The notes beneath the pieces are model-generated. The model saw only the letters and a program-made list of their open reading frames with translations. It ran no database searches and was not told where the DNA came from. DNA of 24,607 nucleotides from CAZRRV01 sp964406705 (GTDB lineage Bacteria; Bacillota; Clostridia; Oscillospirales; Acutalibacteraceae): NCBI GenBank assembly GCA_964406705.1, contig CAYOSS010000019.1, forward strand, positions 1 through 24,607. Reading direction: 5' to 3'. A program made the position numbers and the translations under genes. This document shows positions 17,366-24,607 of this stretch, piece after piece. Position 1 is the first letter of the stretch, and each line of letters starts with the position of its first letter.

Positions 17366-18275
17366 AATGCGCGCCCCCTATTATATCCGAGAGACTGTGA
17401 ATTCCGTATTTTTCCATTGCCCCCGGCAAATCGCGAACTATGTCGCGGCAGGCGCAGGGGTTGACGAGGTTTGCCGCGCCAACTTCCACCGCCGTGGCTC
17501 CCGCGAGTATCATCTCGAGCACGTCCTCCGCCGTGGAAACGCCCCCCATTCCCACAATGGGTATTTTCACGGCCTCGTAAACCTCGTACACCATCCTGAG
17601 CGCCACAGGGAGCACGGCGGGCCCGGATAACCCGCCCGTCCCGTTGGCGAGCACGGGGCGGCGCGTTTTAAGGTTAATGCGCATTCCGAGAAGCGTGTTT
17701 ATAAGGCTGATTCCGTCCGCGCCGGCGTCCTCGCAGGCCCTGGCAATCTCCGCGATGTCGCCCACGTTCGGGGAAAGTTTCACTATGACGGGCTTTGCCG
17801 CGACGCGCTTCACCGCTCGGGTGACCTCCGCCGCCGCGCCGGGAGAGGTGCCGAAACTCATTCCCCCGCCGTGGACGTTGGGACAGCTGATATTCACCTC
17901 GTACCAGCCGACGCAGTCCTCGCCGTTCAGCCGTTCGCAAACCTCGGCGTACTCCTCCGGGGAAAAGCCGCTCACATTCGCCATAACGGGCTTATGAAAA
18001 ACTTCTCTCAGGCGGGGCAGTTCCGTCGCTATAACAGCCTCAACCCCCGGGTTCTGGAGCCCCACGGAGTTGAGCATTCCGCCCGGTGTCTCGGCGATAC
18101 GGGGTGTGGGGTTGCCGAAGCGGGGCCGCAGCGTAGTGCCCTTGACGGAAATGCTGCCGAGGCAGTTTATATCGTAATACTCCGCGAACTCGAAGCCGTA
18201 GCCGAACGTGCCGCTGGCGGGTATGACGGGGTTATCCAGAGGGACGCCGCAGAGCGTTAAAGCCGTGCTTACCAA
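17358..18275 (-). CDS. pyrD: Dihydroorotate dehydrogenase 1B, catalytic (FMN) subunit
   Basis: PyrD oxidises dihydroorotate to orotate. Here it is the cytosolic class 1B form that passes electrons through PyrK to NAD+. Class 1B is shown by the catalytic Cys131 in EVNISCPNV (classes using Ser differ), Lys45 in SVKGTT, NSVGLQNPG (69-77) and the adjacent pyrK. I start the gene at TTG 18275, giving 305 residues, the family length. A GAGGAGGAG site lies 5 nt upstream, and the longer open frame to 18359 would add 28 unrelated residues. It overlaps pyrK by 7 nt and pyrF by 8 nt, a compact coupled trio. Confidence 0.95.
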   Translation of the reverse strand: MVSTALTLCGVPLDNPVIPASGTFGYGFEFAEYYDINCLGSISVKGTTLRPRFGNPTPRIAETPGGMLNSVGLQNPGVEAVIATELPRLREVFHKPVMANVSGFSPEEYAEVCERLNGEDCVGWYEVNISCPNVHGGGMSFGTSPGAAAEVTRAVKRVAAKPVIVKLSPNVGDIAEIARACEDAGADGISLINTLLGMRINLKTRRPVLANGTGGLSGPAVLPVALRMVYEVYEAVKIPIVGMGGVSTAEDVLEMILAGATAVEVGAANLVNPCACRDIVRDLPGAMEKYGIHSLSDIIGGAHFG

Positions 18276-18997
18276 ATTATCTCCTCCTCGGGGAACACGG
18301 GACCCTCCCTGCAAACGCGGCGCGGACCGCTTTTGGTCATAACCGAGCAGCCCATACACGCGCCGAAGCCGCAGCCCATACGCTCCTCAAAGCTGTACTC
18401 CCCTGCTGTAACGGCAACCCCGTTAACAGCCCTAAACATCGCCCCCGGACCGCAGGCGTAGAAGTACGAATACTCCGTCTCGCGCAGCAGATCGGTAACG
18501 TACCCGCGCCGCCCCTGCGAGCCGTCCTCCGTGGCGATACGCACCTTGGCGCCGAGGGCCTCGAACTCCTCTCCGTAAAACGCCTCTCCCGCGTCGCGAA
18601 AGCCCAACAGCACGGTGACCCTCCTGCCCTCGCCGACAAGCCGCCGGCAGAGCAGGTAAAGCGGGGGCGTCCCCACCCCGCCGCCGATCAGCACGGGGTT
18701 GCTCCCCGCGCGGAACAGGTCGTACCCGTTACCGAGACCCGTGAGCAGACTGAACGTGTCGCCCTCGCGCGCTTTGGAGAGCGCCTCCGTGCCTTGCCCC
18801 ACGTTCTTTATAATCAGAGTTAGCGTGCCGCCCTCGTAGTCGCAGACGGAAATCGGGCGGCGAAGGTAGAGCCCCGGGATTTTAATATTGACAAACTGCC
18901 CCGGCGCTGGCTCGTCCATATCGCCTTCCAGCCTGAGCCTGAATATCCCTCGCGAAAGCGGGGTGTTCTCCGTGACGGTGAAAACGGCTTCCCTCAA
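18269..18997 (-). CDS. pyrK: Dihydroorotate dehydrogenase electron-transfer subunit
   Basis: PyrK carries FAD and a [2Fe-2S] cluster and moves electrons from PyrD's FMN to NAD+. The 242-residue protein shows the FAD motif LRRPISVCD (about 45-53), a nucleotide-binding GGGVGTPPLY (105-114) and the cluster ligands Cys209, Cys214, Cys217 and Cys229 (CGFGACMGC followed by a fourth Cys). The only fitting start is TTG at 18997. A GAGGTGAG site upstream overlaps the carB stop region, with a 12-nt gap to carB. A shared operon with pyrD directly confirms the class 1B heterotetramer. Confidence 0.95.
   Translation of the reverse strand: MREAVFTVTENTPLSRGIFRLRLEGDMDEPAPGQFVNIKIPGLYLRRPISVCDYEGGTLTLIIKNVGQGTEALSKAREGDTFSLLTGLGNGYDLFRAGSNPVLIGGGVGTPPLYLLCRRLVGEGRRVTVLLGFRDAGEAFYGEEFEALGAKVRIATEDGSQGRRGYVTDLLRETEYSYFYACGPGAMFRAVNGVAVTAGEYSFEERMGCGFGACMGCSVMTKSGPRRVCREGPVFPEEEIIW
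18281..18289 (-). promoter_or_regulatory. Ribosome binding site that fixes the pyrD TTG start
   Basis: GAGGAGGAG on the minus strand, 5 nt before TTG at 18275, inside the end of pyrK. It decides between the TTG start and the 28-codon-longer open frame. Confidence 0.8.
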
Positions 18998-19009
18998 ACT
19001 CTTCTCACC

Positions 19010-22000
19010 TCAAGCGTCAATGGTGGAAATGCGGAAGGTGGTCTCCTCCAACACGTCGAGCAGGACGCGCACCGTGTCGAGAGAGGTGAACATAGTGACG
19101 TTGTTCTCCACGGCGCACTGCCTGATCAGAAAGCCGTCCGATAGCCCGTTCGGCGAATTCATATTGCGGGTGTTGATGACGTAGCAGATGTCCCCGGAGC
19201 GCAGCTCGTCCAATATCTCCTCGCTGCCCTCGTCAAGCTTCTTAAGGGTGTGGGTGCGTATGCCGTGCCGCCGCAGGAAATCCGACGTGCCGCTGGTCGC
19301 CTGAATGTTGAAGCCCAAATCGTAGAAGCGGCGTATCAGCGGGAGAGATTCCTCCTTATCCTCGTCCGCTATGGTGACGAGTACCGTCCCGTAGTTGGTC
19401 ACGTTCATTCCCGAGGCTTTGAGGGCCTTGTAGAGAGCGCGGTTGAGCTTGTCGTCGTAGCCGATCGCCTCGCCCGTGGACTTCATCTCGGGCGACAGAT
19501 AGGCGTCCATTCCGTGAAGCTTGGAGAAAGAGAAAGCGGGGACCTTGACGTACCAGCGCTTCTTCTCCGGCGCGTAAAGCTCGGTGAGGCCCTGCTCTTT
19601 GAGCGACTTGCCCAAAATCGCCATTGTGGCTATGTCCGCCAGGCTGTAGCCGGTGGATTTCGAGAGGAATGGCACCGTACGGGAGGAGCGGGGGTTCACC
19701 TCGATGATGTAGACCTTCTCGCTCTTGTCCACGATAAACTGGATGTTGTAAAGCCCCACTATCCCTATACCGAGCCCCAGCCGCTTCGTGTAGTCTAAAA
19801 TGGTCTCCTTCACCTTATCCGAGATGCTGAAGGTCGGATAGACGCTTATGGAGTCCCCGGAGTGGATGCCCGTGCGCTCCACAAGCTCCATAATTCCCGG
19901 CACAAACACGTCGGTGCCGTCGCAAACCGCGTCAACCTCGACTTCCTTGCCGCTGATGTACTTGTCCACCAAGACGGGCTTGTCCACGTCGATTTCAACC
20001 GCGCTCTTGAGGTACCGGCGCAGCTGCGGCTCGTCCGCTACTATCTGCATTGCCCGCCCGCCGAGCACGAAGGAAGGGCGCACCAACACGGGGAAGCCTA
20101 TGCGCTTCGCCGCCGCGACTCCGTCCTCTATATTGGTGACGGCCTGCCCCGGGGGTTGCGGGATATTGAGCCGCTCCAACACCTTCTCGAAAGAGTCGCG
20201 GTTTTCCGCTTTCTCTATGGCGTCGCAGTCGGTGCCTATCAGCTTCACCCCGCGCCTGTGAAGCCCGTCCGCGAGATTTATGGCGGTCTGCCCGCCCAAG
20301 GTCGCGATGACCCCGTCCGGCTTCTCAAGGTGAATGATATTCATCACATCCTCCACCGTGAGGGGCTCGAAATAGAGCTTATCCGAGCAGGTGTAGTCGG
20401 TGGAGACGGTCTCGGGATTGTTGTTGACGATAATGGCCTCGTACCCGGCGCTCTTGATGGTCTTCACCGCGTGAACGGTGGAGTAGTCGAACTCCACCCC
20501 CTGCCCTATCCGTATGGGCCCCGAGCCCAGCACGAGGATCTTCTTCTTATCCGAGACTACGGACTCGTTCTCCTCCTCGTATGTGGAGTAGAAGTAGGGT
20601 ATGTAGCTGTCAAACTCGCTGGCGCAGGTGTCTATCATCTTGTAAACGGGAAACATATCGAGGTCCACGCGCATTGAGTAGACATCGTCCTCGGTGCATT
20701 TCCACATCTTGGCAATATAGGCGTCGGTGAAGCCCATTTTCTTGGCCGAGTAGAGCATTCCCGCGTCGCGGGGGGCGGACTTCAGCGCCTCCTCCATCCT
20801 GACCACGTTGCGCAGCTTCTCGAGGAAGAGCATATCAATCTTGGTGACATCATAAATCATACCGATGTCCACGCTGCGGCTCATCAGCTCCGTCATAGCG
20901 AAGATGCGGTCATCCGTCCCGTCCGGGATATAGGCCAAAAGCTCCTCGTCGGTGAAGCTGTCGAACTTCGGCATATAAAGGTGGTTCACTCCGATTTCGA
21001 GGGAGCGCACCGCCTTCAGCATACTCTCCTCCAAGGTTCTGCCTATGCTCATAACCTCGCCGGTGGCTTTCATCTGAGTGGTGAGCTTGTTGTTGGCGGA
21101 GGCGAACTTGTCGAACGGGAAGCGCGGCATCTTAGTGACCACATAGTCCAGCGTCGGCTCGAAGGAGGCGGGCGTGTTGGCGATGCGTATCTCGTCCAGC
21201 CTCATTCCCACGGCGATTTTGGCGGAGACGCGGGCTATCGGGTAGCCGCTCGCCTTGGACGCCAGCGCGGAGGAGCGGGACACTCGGGGGTTCACCTCGA
21301 TGAGATAATACTGGAAGGACAGCGGGTCGAGCGCGAACTGCACGTTGCACCCGCCCTCGATCTTCAGCGCCCGGATGATCTTCAGCGCGCTGTCGCGGAG
21401 CATATGGTACTCCTTATTGGTGAGGGTCTGCGAGGGGCAGACAACTATCGAGTCGCCCGTGTGAATGCCGACGGGGTCCACGTTTTCCATATTGCAGACG
21501 GTAATGGCGGTGTCGTTCGCGTCGCGCATAACCTCGTACTCGATTTCCTTGAAGCCCTTTATGCTCTTCTCCACCAAGACCTGGGAGACGGGGGAGATTT
21601 TCAGCGCGTTCTTGAGGATCTCGCGACACTCCTCCTCGGTGTCCGCGAAGCCGCCGCCCGTCCCGCCCAAAGTGAACGCAGGACGCAGCACTACGGGGTA
21701 GCCTATCTCCCGCGCCGCCGCGAGCCCCTCGTCCATTGAGTTGGCTATCATAGAGGGGAGCACCGGCTCGCCCAACCTCTGGCAGAGCTCCTTGAAAAGC
21801 TCGCGGTCCTCCGCCTGCTCTATGCTCTCGCTCGAAGTACCCAGCAGCTCGACCTCGTACTCCTTAAGAATGCCCTTTTTCTCAAGCTGCATCGCGAGGT
21901 TGAGCCCCGTTTGCCCGCCTATCCCGGGGACTATGGCGTCGGGCCGCTCGTATCTTATCACCTTGGCCACGTACTCTAACGTGAGCGGCTCCATATAAAC

Positions 22001-22189
22001 CTTATCGGCTATTGAGGTGTCCGTCATAATCGTCGCGGGGTTGGAGTTGCAAAGAACGACCTCGTAGCCCTCCTCTTTGAGGGCGAGACAGGCCTGCGTC
22101 CCCGCGTAGTCAAACTCCGCCGCCTGGCCTATCACTATCGGCCCGGAGCCTATCACCATAACCTTCTTGATGTCGGTCCTCTTAGGCAC
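19010..22189 (-). CDS. carB: Carbamoyl-phosphate synthase large chain
   Basis: CarB makes carbamoyl phosphate from bicarbonate, ammonia (delivered by CarA) and two ATP, feeding PyrB and possibly arginine synthesis. The 1059-residue protein has the duplicated ATP-grasp layout. The first half begins KVMVIGSGPIVIGQAAEFDY near residue 9, and the second half begins ILVLGSGPIRIGQGVEFDYS near 555. A C-terminal MGS-type allosteric domain (from about 930) contains ATSGTSDFLRRHGI. The start is GTG at 22189, with GGAGGGG 7-8 nt upstream, overlapping carA by 8 nt. Only one carAB copy is seen here; whether an arginine-specific pair exists elsewhere cannot be told. Confidence 0.97.
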   Translation of the reverse strand: MPKRTDIKKVMVIGSGPIVIGQAAEFDYAGTQACLALKEEGYEVVLCNSNPATIMTDTSIADKVYMEPLTLEYVAKVIRYERPDAIVPGIGGQTGLNLAMQLEKKGILKEYEVELLGTSSESIEQAEDRELFKELCQRLGEPVLPSMIANSMDEGLAAAREIGYPVVLRPAFTLGGTGGGFADTEEECREILKNALKISPVSQVLVEKSIKGFKEIEYEVMRDANDTAITVCNMENVDPVGIHTGDSIVVCPSQTLTNKEYHMLRDSALKIIRALKIEGGCNVQFALDPLSFQYYLIEVNPRVSRSSALASKASGYPIARVSAKIAVGMRLDEIRIANTPASFEPTLDYVVTKMPRFPFDKFASANNKLTTQMKATGEVMSIGRTLEESMLKAVRSLEIGVNHLYMPKFDSFTDEELLAYIPDGTDDRIFAMTELMSRSVDIGMIYDVTKIDMLFLEKLRNVVRMEEALKSAPRDAGMLYSAKKMGFTDAYIAKMWKCTEDDVYSMRVDLDMFPVYKMIDTCASEFDSYIPYFYSTYEEENESVVSDKKKILVLGSGPIRIGQGVEFDYSTVHAVKTIKSAGYEAIIVNNNPETVSTDYTCSDKLYFEPLTVEDVMNIIHLEKPDGVIATLGGQTAINLADGLHRRGVKLIGTDCDAIEKAENRDSFEKVLERLNIPQPPGQAVTNIEDGVAAAKRIGFPVLVRPSFVLGGRAMQIVADEPQLRRYLKSAVEIDVDKPVLVDKYISGKEVEVDAVCDGTDVFVPGIMELVERTGIHSGDSISVYPTFSISDKVKETILDYTKRLGLGIGIVGLYNIQFIVDKSEKVYIIEVNPRSSRTVPFLSKSTGYSLADIATMAILGKSLKEQGLTELYAPEKKRWYVKVPAFSFSKLHGMDAYLSPEMKSTGEAIGYDDKLNRALYKALKASGMNVTNYGTVLVTIADEDKEESLPLIRRFYDLGFNIQATSGTSDFLRRHGIRTHTLKKLDEGSEEILDELRSGDICYVINTRNMNSPNGLSDGFLIRQCAVENNVTMFTSLDTVRVLLDVLEETTFRISTIDA

Positions 22190-23282
22190 GGCGCGTCCCC
22201 TCCCTCATCATATCTATAAATCTGTCGAATAAATACGCGCTGTCCTGAGGCCCCGGGGCGCTCTCCGGGTGGTACTGTACGCTGAAGACCCGCTCCCCGG
22301 GGCAGGCCACCCCCTCCACGGTGTGGTCCAAGAGGTTCTCGTGAGTGACATGGAGCCCCGTCCCCCGGACGCTCTCTGAGCGCACCGCGTAGCTGTGGTT
22401 CTGCGAGGTGATCTCAATCTTGCCCGTCGCGAGGTCCATCACCGGGTGGTTGCCTCCCCTGTGACCGAACTTCAGCTTGTAGGTTTTAGCCCCGTACGCG
22501 AGGGAAATCAGCTGGTGCCCGAGGCAAATCCCGAATATAGGGTACCGCCCGCGCAGCGTCCGCACAAGCTCCACCACCTCGGGGACATCCTCCGGGTTGC
22601 CGGGCCCGTTCGAGAGGAAAATCCCGCTGGGCTTCATCTTGACTATGTCCTCAGCCGGGGTATTGTACGGCACCACGGTGACGTTGCAGCCGCGCCTGTT
22701 CAGTGAGCGAATGATGTTGAGCTTTATCCCGCAATCCACCGCCACCACGTTGTAGCGGACGTTTTGCGTCCTCGAGTACCACACTTTCTTACAGCTCACC
22801 CGCGAGACGGCGTCGTGGGGAACGGGCGTTTCCGCGATGACGCGCAGCCCCTCCTCCGTCGGGGTGTCGGGAGAGGTCAGCAGCACCCTCCTGCTCCCGT
22901 AATCCCTGATGCTGCGGGTAAGTTTGCGGGAGTCGAGCCCGAACACCCCCGGGATACGGTTCTCCTCCATCCAGTCGGAAAGGGTCTTTGTGCAGCGGAA
23001 GTTGGAAGGGGAATTTTCGTTGTACTCCCGGCAAATGAGCGCGCCTATTGTCGGGTTGCGGGTCTCGTAATCCTCGTCGGTGATCCCGTAGTTGCCTATG
23101 AGCGGGTAAGTCATCACCACCGCCTGATCCGTGTAAGACGGGTCGGACATAATCTCCTGATAGCCCACCATCGAGGTGTTGAACACTATCTCGCATACGC
23201 GGTCGCACACCGTGCCGAACGAGTAGCCCAAGTACTCGCTCCCATCCTCCAAAATCAACTTTCTGTCGAATTTTCTTTCCAT
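22182..23282 (-). CDS. carA: Carbamoyl-phosphate synthase small chain (glutaminase)
   Basis: CarA hydrolyses glutamine and channels ammonia to CarB. From the preferred ATG at 23282 the protein has 366 residues. The N-terminal domain begins RKLILEDGSEYLGYSFG, and the class I amidotransferase domain has nucleophile Cys253 in GICLGHQ and His338/Glu340 in YHPES. The open frame extends 11 codons upstream to 23315, but that segment is not family-like, and GGAGG lies 9 nt before the chosen ATG. This start overlaps the end of pyrC by 28 nt, unusually long for this operon, and places the ribosome site within pyrC. Confidence 0.96.
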   Translation of the reverse strand: MERKFDRKLILEDGSEYLGYSFGTVCDRVCEIVFNTSMVGYQEIMSDPSYTDQAVVMTYPLIGNYGITDEDYETRNPTIGALICREYNENSPSNFRCTKTLSDWMEENRIPGVFGLDSRKLTRSIRDYGSRRVLLTSPDTPTEEGLRVIAETPVPHDAVSRVSCKKVWYSRTQNVRYNVVAVDCGIKLNIIRSLNRRGCNVTVVPYNTPAEDIVKMKPSGIFLSNGPGNPEDVPEVVELVRTLRGRYPIFGICLGHQLISLAYGAKTYKLKFGHRGGNHPVMDLATGKIEITSQNHSYAVRSESVRGTGLHVTHENLLDHTVEGVACPGERVFSVQYHPESAPGPQDSAYLFDRFIDMMREGTRRA

Positions 23283-24430
23283 ACCGTTTTTCCTCCGCAA
23301 ATTGTCGCGAGACACTTCCCGTACACCGTTTCACCGTCGAACGGGGTGCTTCTCCCCTTGGATAAAAACCGCGCCGGGTCAACGGTGTAGGGCTCCTCCA
23401 CTTCCCATACGGAATAATCTCCGCTGTAAGGCAGCCCGAACCGCTCTCTCGGAGCTACGGACATAGCCTCGCAGAGCCGGTCGAGCGATATAACCCCGGT
23501 GCGCACAAGCCCCGTGTAGAGCGCGGGGAACGCGGTCTCGAGACCCACTATCCCCGAGAGACACGCGTCGTAGTCGCCGGTCTTCTCGGCCTCGGTGTGA
23601 GGAGCGTGGTCGGTCGCTATCATATCAATGGTGCCGTCGGCGAGGCCCTCCCGGAGCGCCTCGCGGTCCGCCTCGGAGCCCAGCGGCGGGTTCATCTTGA
23701 AACGGCCCTCGCGGGGGGCGTCCTCGCCGCGGAACATCAGGTAATGCGGCGCGGTCTCGCAGGAAATATCGGCGCCCCTCGCCTTCCATTCCCGTATAAG
23801 CTCCACACTTTCCTTCCGGGAGATGTGGCAGGCGTGGTAGCGGCAGCCCGTTTCTGCAGCGAGTCGCAGGTCCCGCTCTAACATTCTTTGCTCCCGCTCT
23901 TCGCAGGGCGCGGCTTCATCCTCGCAGTGCGCGGCGATAATCCCGCCGGCCTTCTTTACCTCCAGCATTGCGCGGCGCATCAATTCATCGCTTTGGACTC
24001 CCTTTCCGTCGTCCGAGAACCCAACGACGAACGGAGCAAGCTCCGCGATGTCGGAAAGCTCCTCTCCCCGCTCACCCACAGTGATGGACGCGTAAGCATG
24101 TACCCTTATCGCCGCGTCCCGCTCGATTACGGAGAGCTCCTCCCGCAGGCGCGGCAGACTGTCGGGCACGGAGGAAAGGTTCGGCATAGCGCATACATCG
24201 GTGTAGCCCCCGCGCGCCGCCGCGAGCGTGCCGGATTTCACGGTCTCCTTATATGAAAAACCGGGCTCCCGCAGATGTACGTGCACATCCGCGAAACCCG
24301 GTAAAATCAAATATTTACCCCGACACCCGGCGGGTATTTTGGGAAAACCCGAACTCCCCCCGGACGGGGAGACGTCTCCCCCGGCCGAGTTCAGCCTGCT
24401 TATCAGAGCGCGCGAAACGGAAAATTCCAT
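23255..24430 (-). CDS. pyrC: Dihydroorotase, type I
   Basis: PyrC cyclises N-carbamoyl-aspartate to dihydroorotate with a metal centre. Visible ligands are His50 and His52 (DVHVHLREPG), Asp140 or Asp141 (FSDDGKG), His168 (AAHCED), His229 (ETAPHYL) and Asp274 (ATDHAPH), matching the Bacillus-type enzyme set. At 391 residues it is shorter than the usual 420-430. Part of the shortening is at the N-terminus, where the segment before LPGFADVHVH (residues 1-41) is low in complexity (SAGGDVSPSGGSSG) and poorly conserved in appearance. The ATG has a GAGG site about 5 nt upstream. It is the promoter-proximal gene of the pyr operon. Confidence 0.95.
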   Translation of the reverse strand: MEFSVSRALISRLNSAGGDVSPSGGSSGFPKIPAGCRGKYLILPGFADVHVHLREPGFSYKETVKSGTLAAARGGYTDVCAMPNLSSVPDSLPRLREELSVIERDAAIRVHAYASITVGERGEELSDIAELAPFVVGFSDDGKGVQSDELMRRAMLEVKKAGGIIAAHCEDEAAPCEEREQRMLERDLRLAAETGCRYHACHISRKESVELIREWKARGADISCETAPHYLMFRGEDAPREGRFKMNPPLGSEADREALREGLADGTIDMIATDHAPHTEAEKTGDYDACLSGIVGLETAFPALYTGLVRTGVISLDRLCEAMSVAPRERFGLPYSGDYSVWEVEEPYTVDPARFLSKGRSTPFDGETVYGKCLATICGGKTVWKENSTES

Positions 24431-24510
24431 ATCTACCTCGCATAGCGGCGCGAAGCTTGCCGCCCCGCGCGGGTGTATCCGGACTGACTTTGACTGCTGC
24501 CTTTCAGAGT

Positions 24511-24539
24511 ATTATAGCACGGTCACCACGCATTGTCAA
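24511..24539 (-). promoter_or_regulatory. Consensus sigma-A promoter of the pyr operon
   Basis: Minus strand: TTGACA (24539-24534), 17-nt spacer, TATAAT (24516-24511). Both hexamers are perfect and the spacing is optimal. The predicted start near 24504 leaves a leader of about 74 nt before pyrC. That leader has a GC-rich palindrome and a small GCGGC/GCCGC hairpin near the ribosome site, but no PyrR-binding loop or intrinsic terminator that I can see. Confidence 0.9.
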
Positions 24540-24558
24540 CCGCTAAAATCGGGCGGTT
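24538..24558. promoter_or_regulatory. Inverted repeat abutting the pyr -35 box, candidate operator
   Basis: AACCGC and GCGGTT form a perfect 6-bp inverted repeat with a 9-nt spacer, overlapping the upstream edge of the -35 box by 2 nt. Placement fits a regulator site. It is not followed by a clean T tract on either strand, so a terminator is unlikely. Confidence 0.45.
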
Positions 24559-24572
24559 CTTTCCTTCTCCCC

Positions 24573-24601
24573 GTGAAATCTTTCCTGAAACGTGGTATAA
24601 T
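24573..24601 (+). promoter_or_regulatory. Possible divergent promoter reading off the right edge
   Basis: Plus strand GTGAAA (24573-24578), 17-nt spacer, TATAAT (24596-24601). The -10 is perfect and the -35 matches only partly. It would drive a gene beyond the window. No coding region is seen in 24431-24607. Confidence 0.4.
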
Positions 24602-24607
24602 AGCCCC

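Noticed and set aside
18276..18359. Longer PyrD start with 28 extra residues
   Set aside because: The extension lies inside pyrK and includes its own ribosome-site sequence; TTG at 18275 gives the normal family length.
19862..20677. Plus-strand open frame (271 codons) opposite carB, and similar ones at 20981-21739, 8062-9015 and 23764-24256
   Set aside because: Antisense shadows of carB, purO/purN and pyrC; no ribosome site plus family motif in any.

Overview
This window carries most of the de novo nucleotide biosynthesis genes of a bacterium, all on the minus strand. It holds a complete UMP pathway (pyrC, carA, carB, pyrK, pyrD, pyrF, pyrE, pyrB, pyrI) followed by most of the IMP pathway (purE, purC, purF, purM, purN, purO, purH, glyA, purD, purL) and the 5' part of guaB. 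The sequence is GC-rich. Several features together suggest a high-GC member of the Clostridia (Bacillota), perhaps a gut Oscillospiraceae-like lineage: single-chain clostridial-type PurL, an [4Fe-4S]-type PurF with a propeptide, class 1B PyrD with PyrK, an AICAR formyltransferase separate from a PurO-type IMP cyclohydrolase, strong Shine-Dalgarno sites, TTG/GTG starts and a ZTP riboswitch. The exact lineage is inference.

Layout, in the direction of transcription (right to left). Bases 24431-24607 hold a consensus sigma-A promoter (TTGACA, 17-nt spacer, TATAAT) that fires into pyrC. Genes pyrC to pyrF are tightly packed with short overlaps, and pyrK, pyrD and pyrF all appear to start with TTG. 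Between pyrF and pyrE lies a 165-bp array of about seven degenerate 23-26 bp tandem repeats. Then pyrE-pyrB-pyrI follow with ATGA overlaps. A second good promoter (TTGACT, 17-nt spacer, TATACT) follows pyrI and reads into an orphan BNR/Asp-box sialidase-like gene. Between that gene and purE sits a ZTP (pfl) riboswitch with a terminator-like expression platform. From purE the purine operon runs without large gaps to purL, and guaB follows after 68 bp.

How it works together. The pyr genes convert glutamine, bicarbonate and aspartate to UMP. PyrI suggests that nucleotides tune aspartate transcarbamoylase allosterically, and no PyrR-type attenuator is visible. The pur genes convert PRPP to IMP, except that no purK or purB lies here. 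GlyA supplies glycine and one-carbon units for PurD, PurN and PurH. The ZTP riboswitch senses the PurH substrate ZMP (AICAR) and its triphosphate, which build up when 10-formyl-THF runs short. It would then release transcription of the operon that contains glyA. GuaB leads from IMP toward GMP.

The points most worth a second look are the tandem-repeat array, the BNR gene placed between the pyrimidine genes and the riboswitch, the three consecutive TTG starts, and inverted repeats next to the -35 boxes of both promoters. Most of the window is otherwise recognisable core metabolism.
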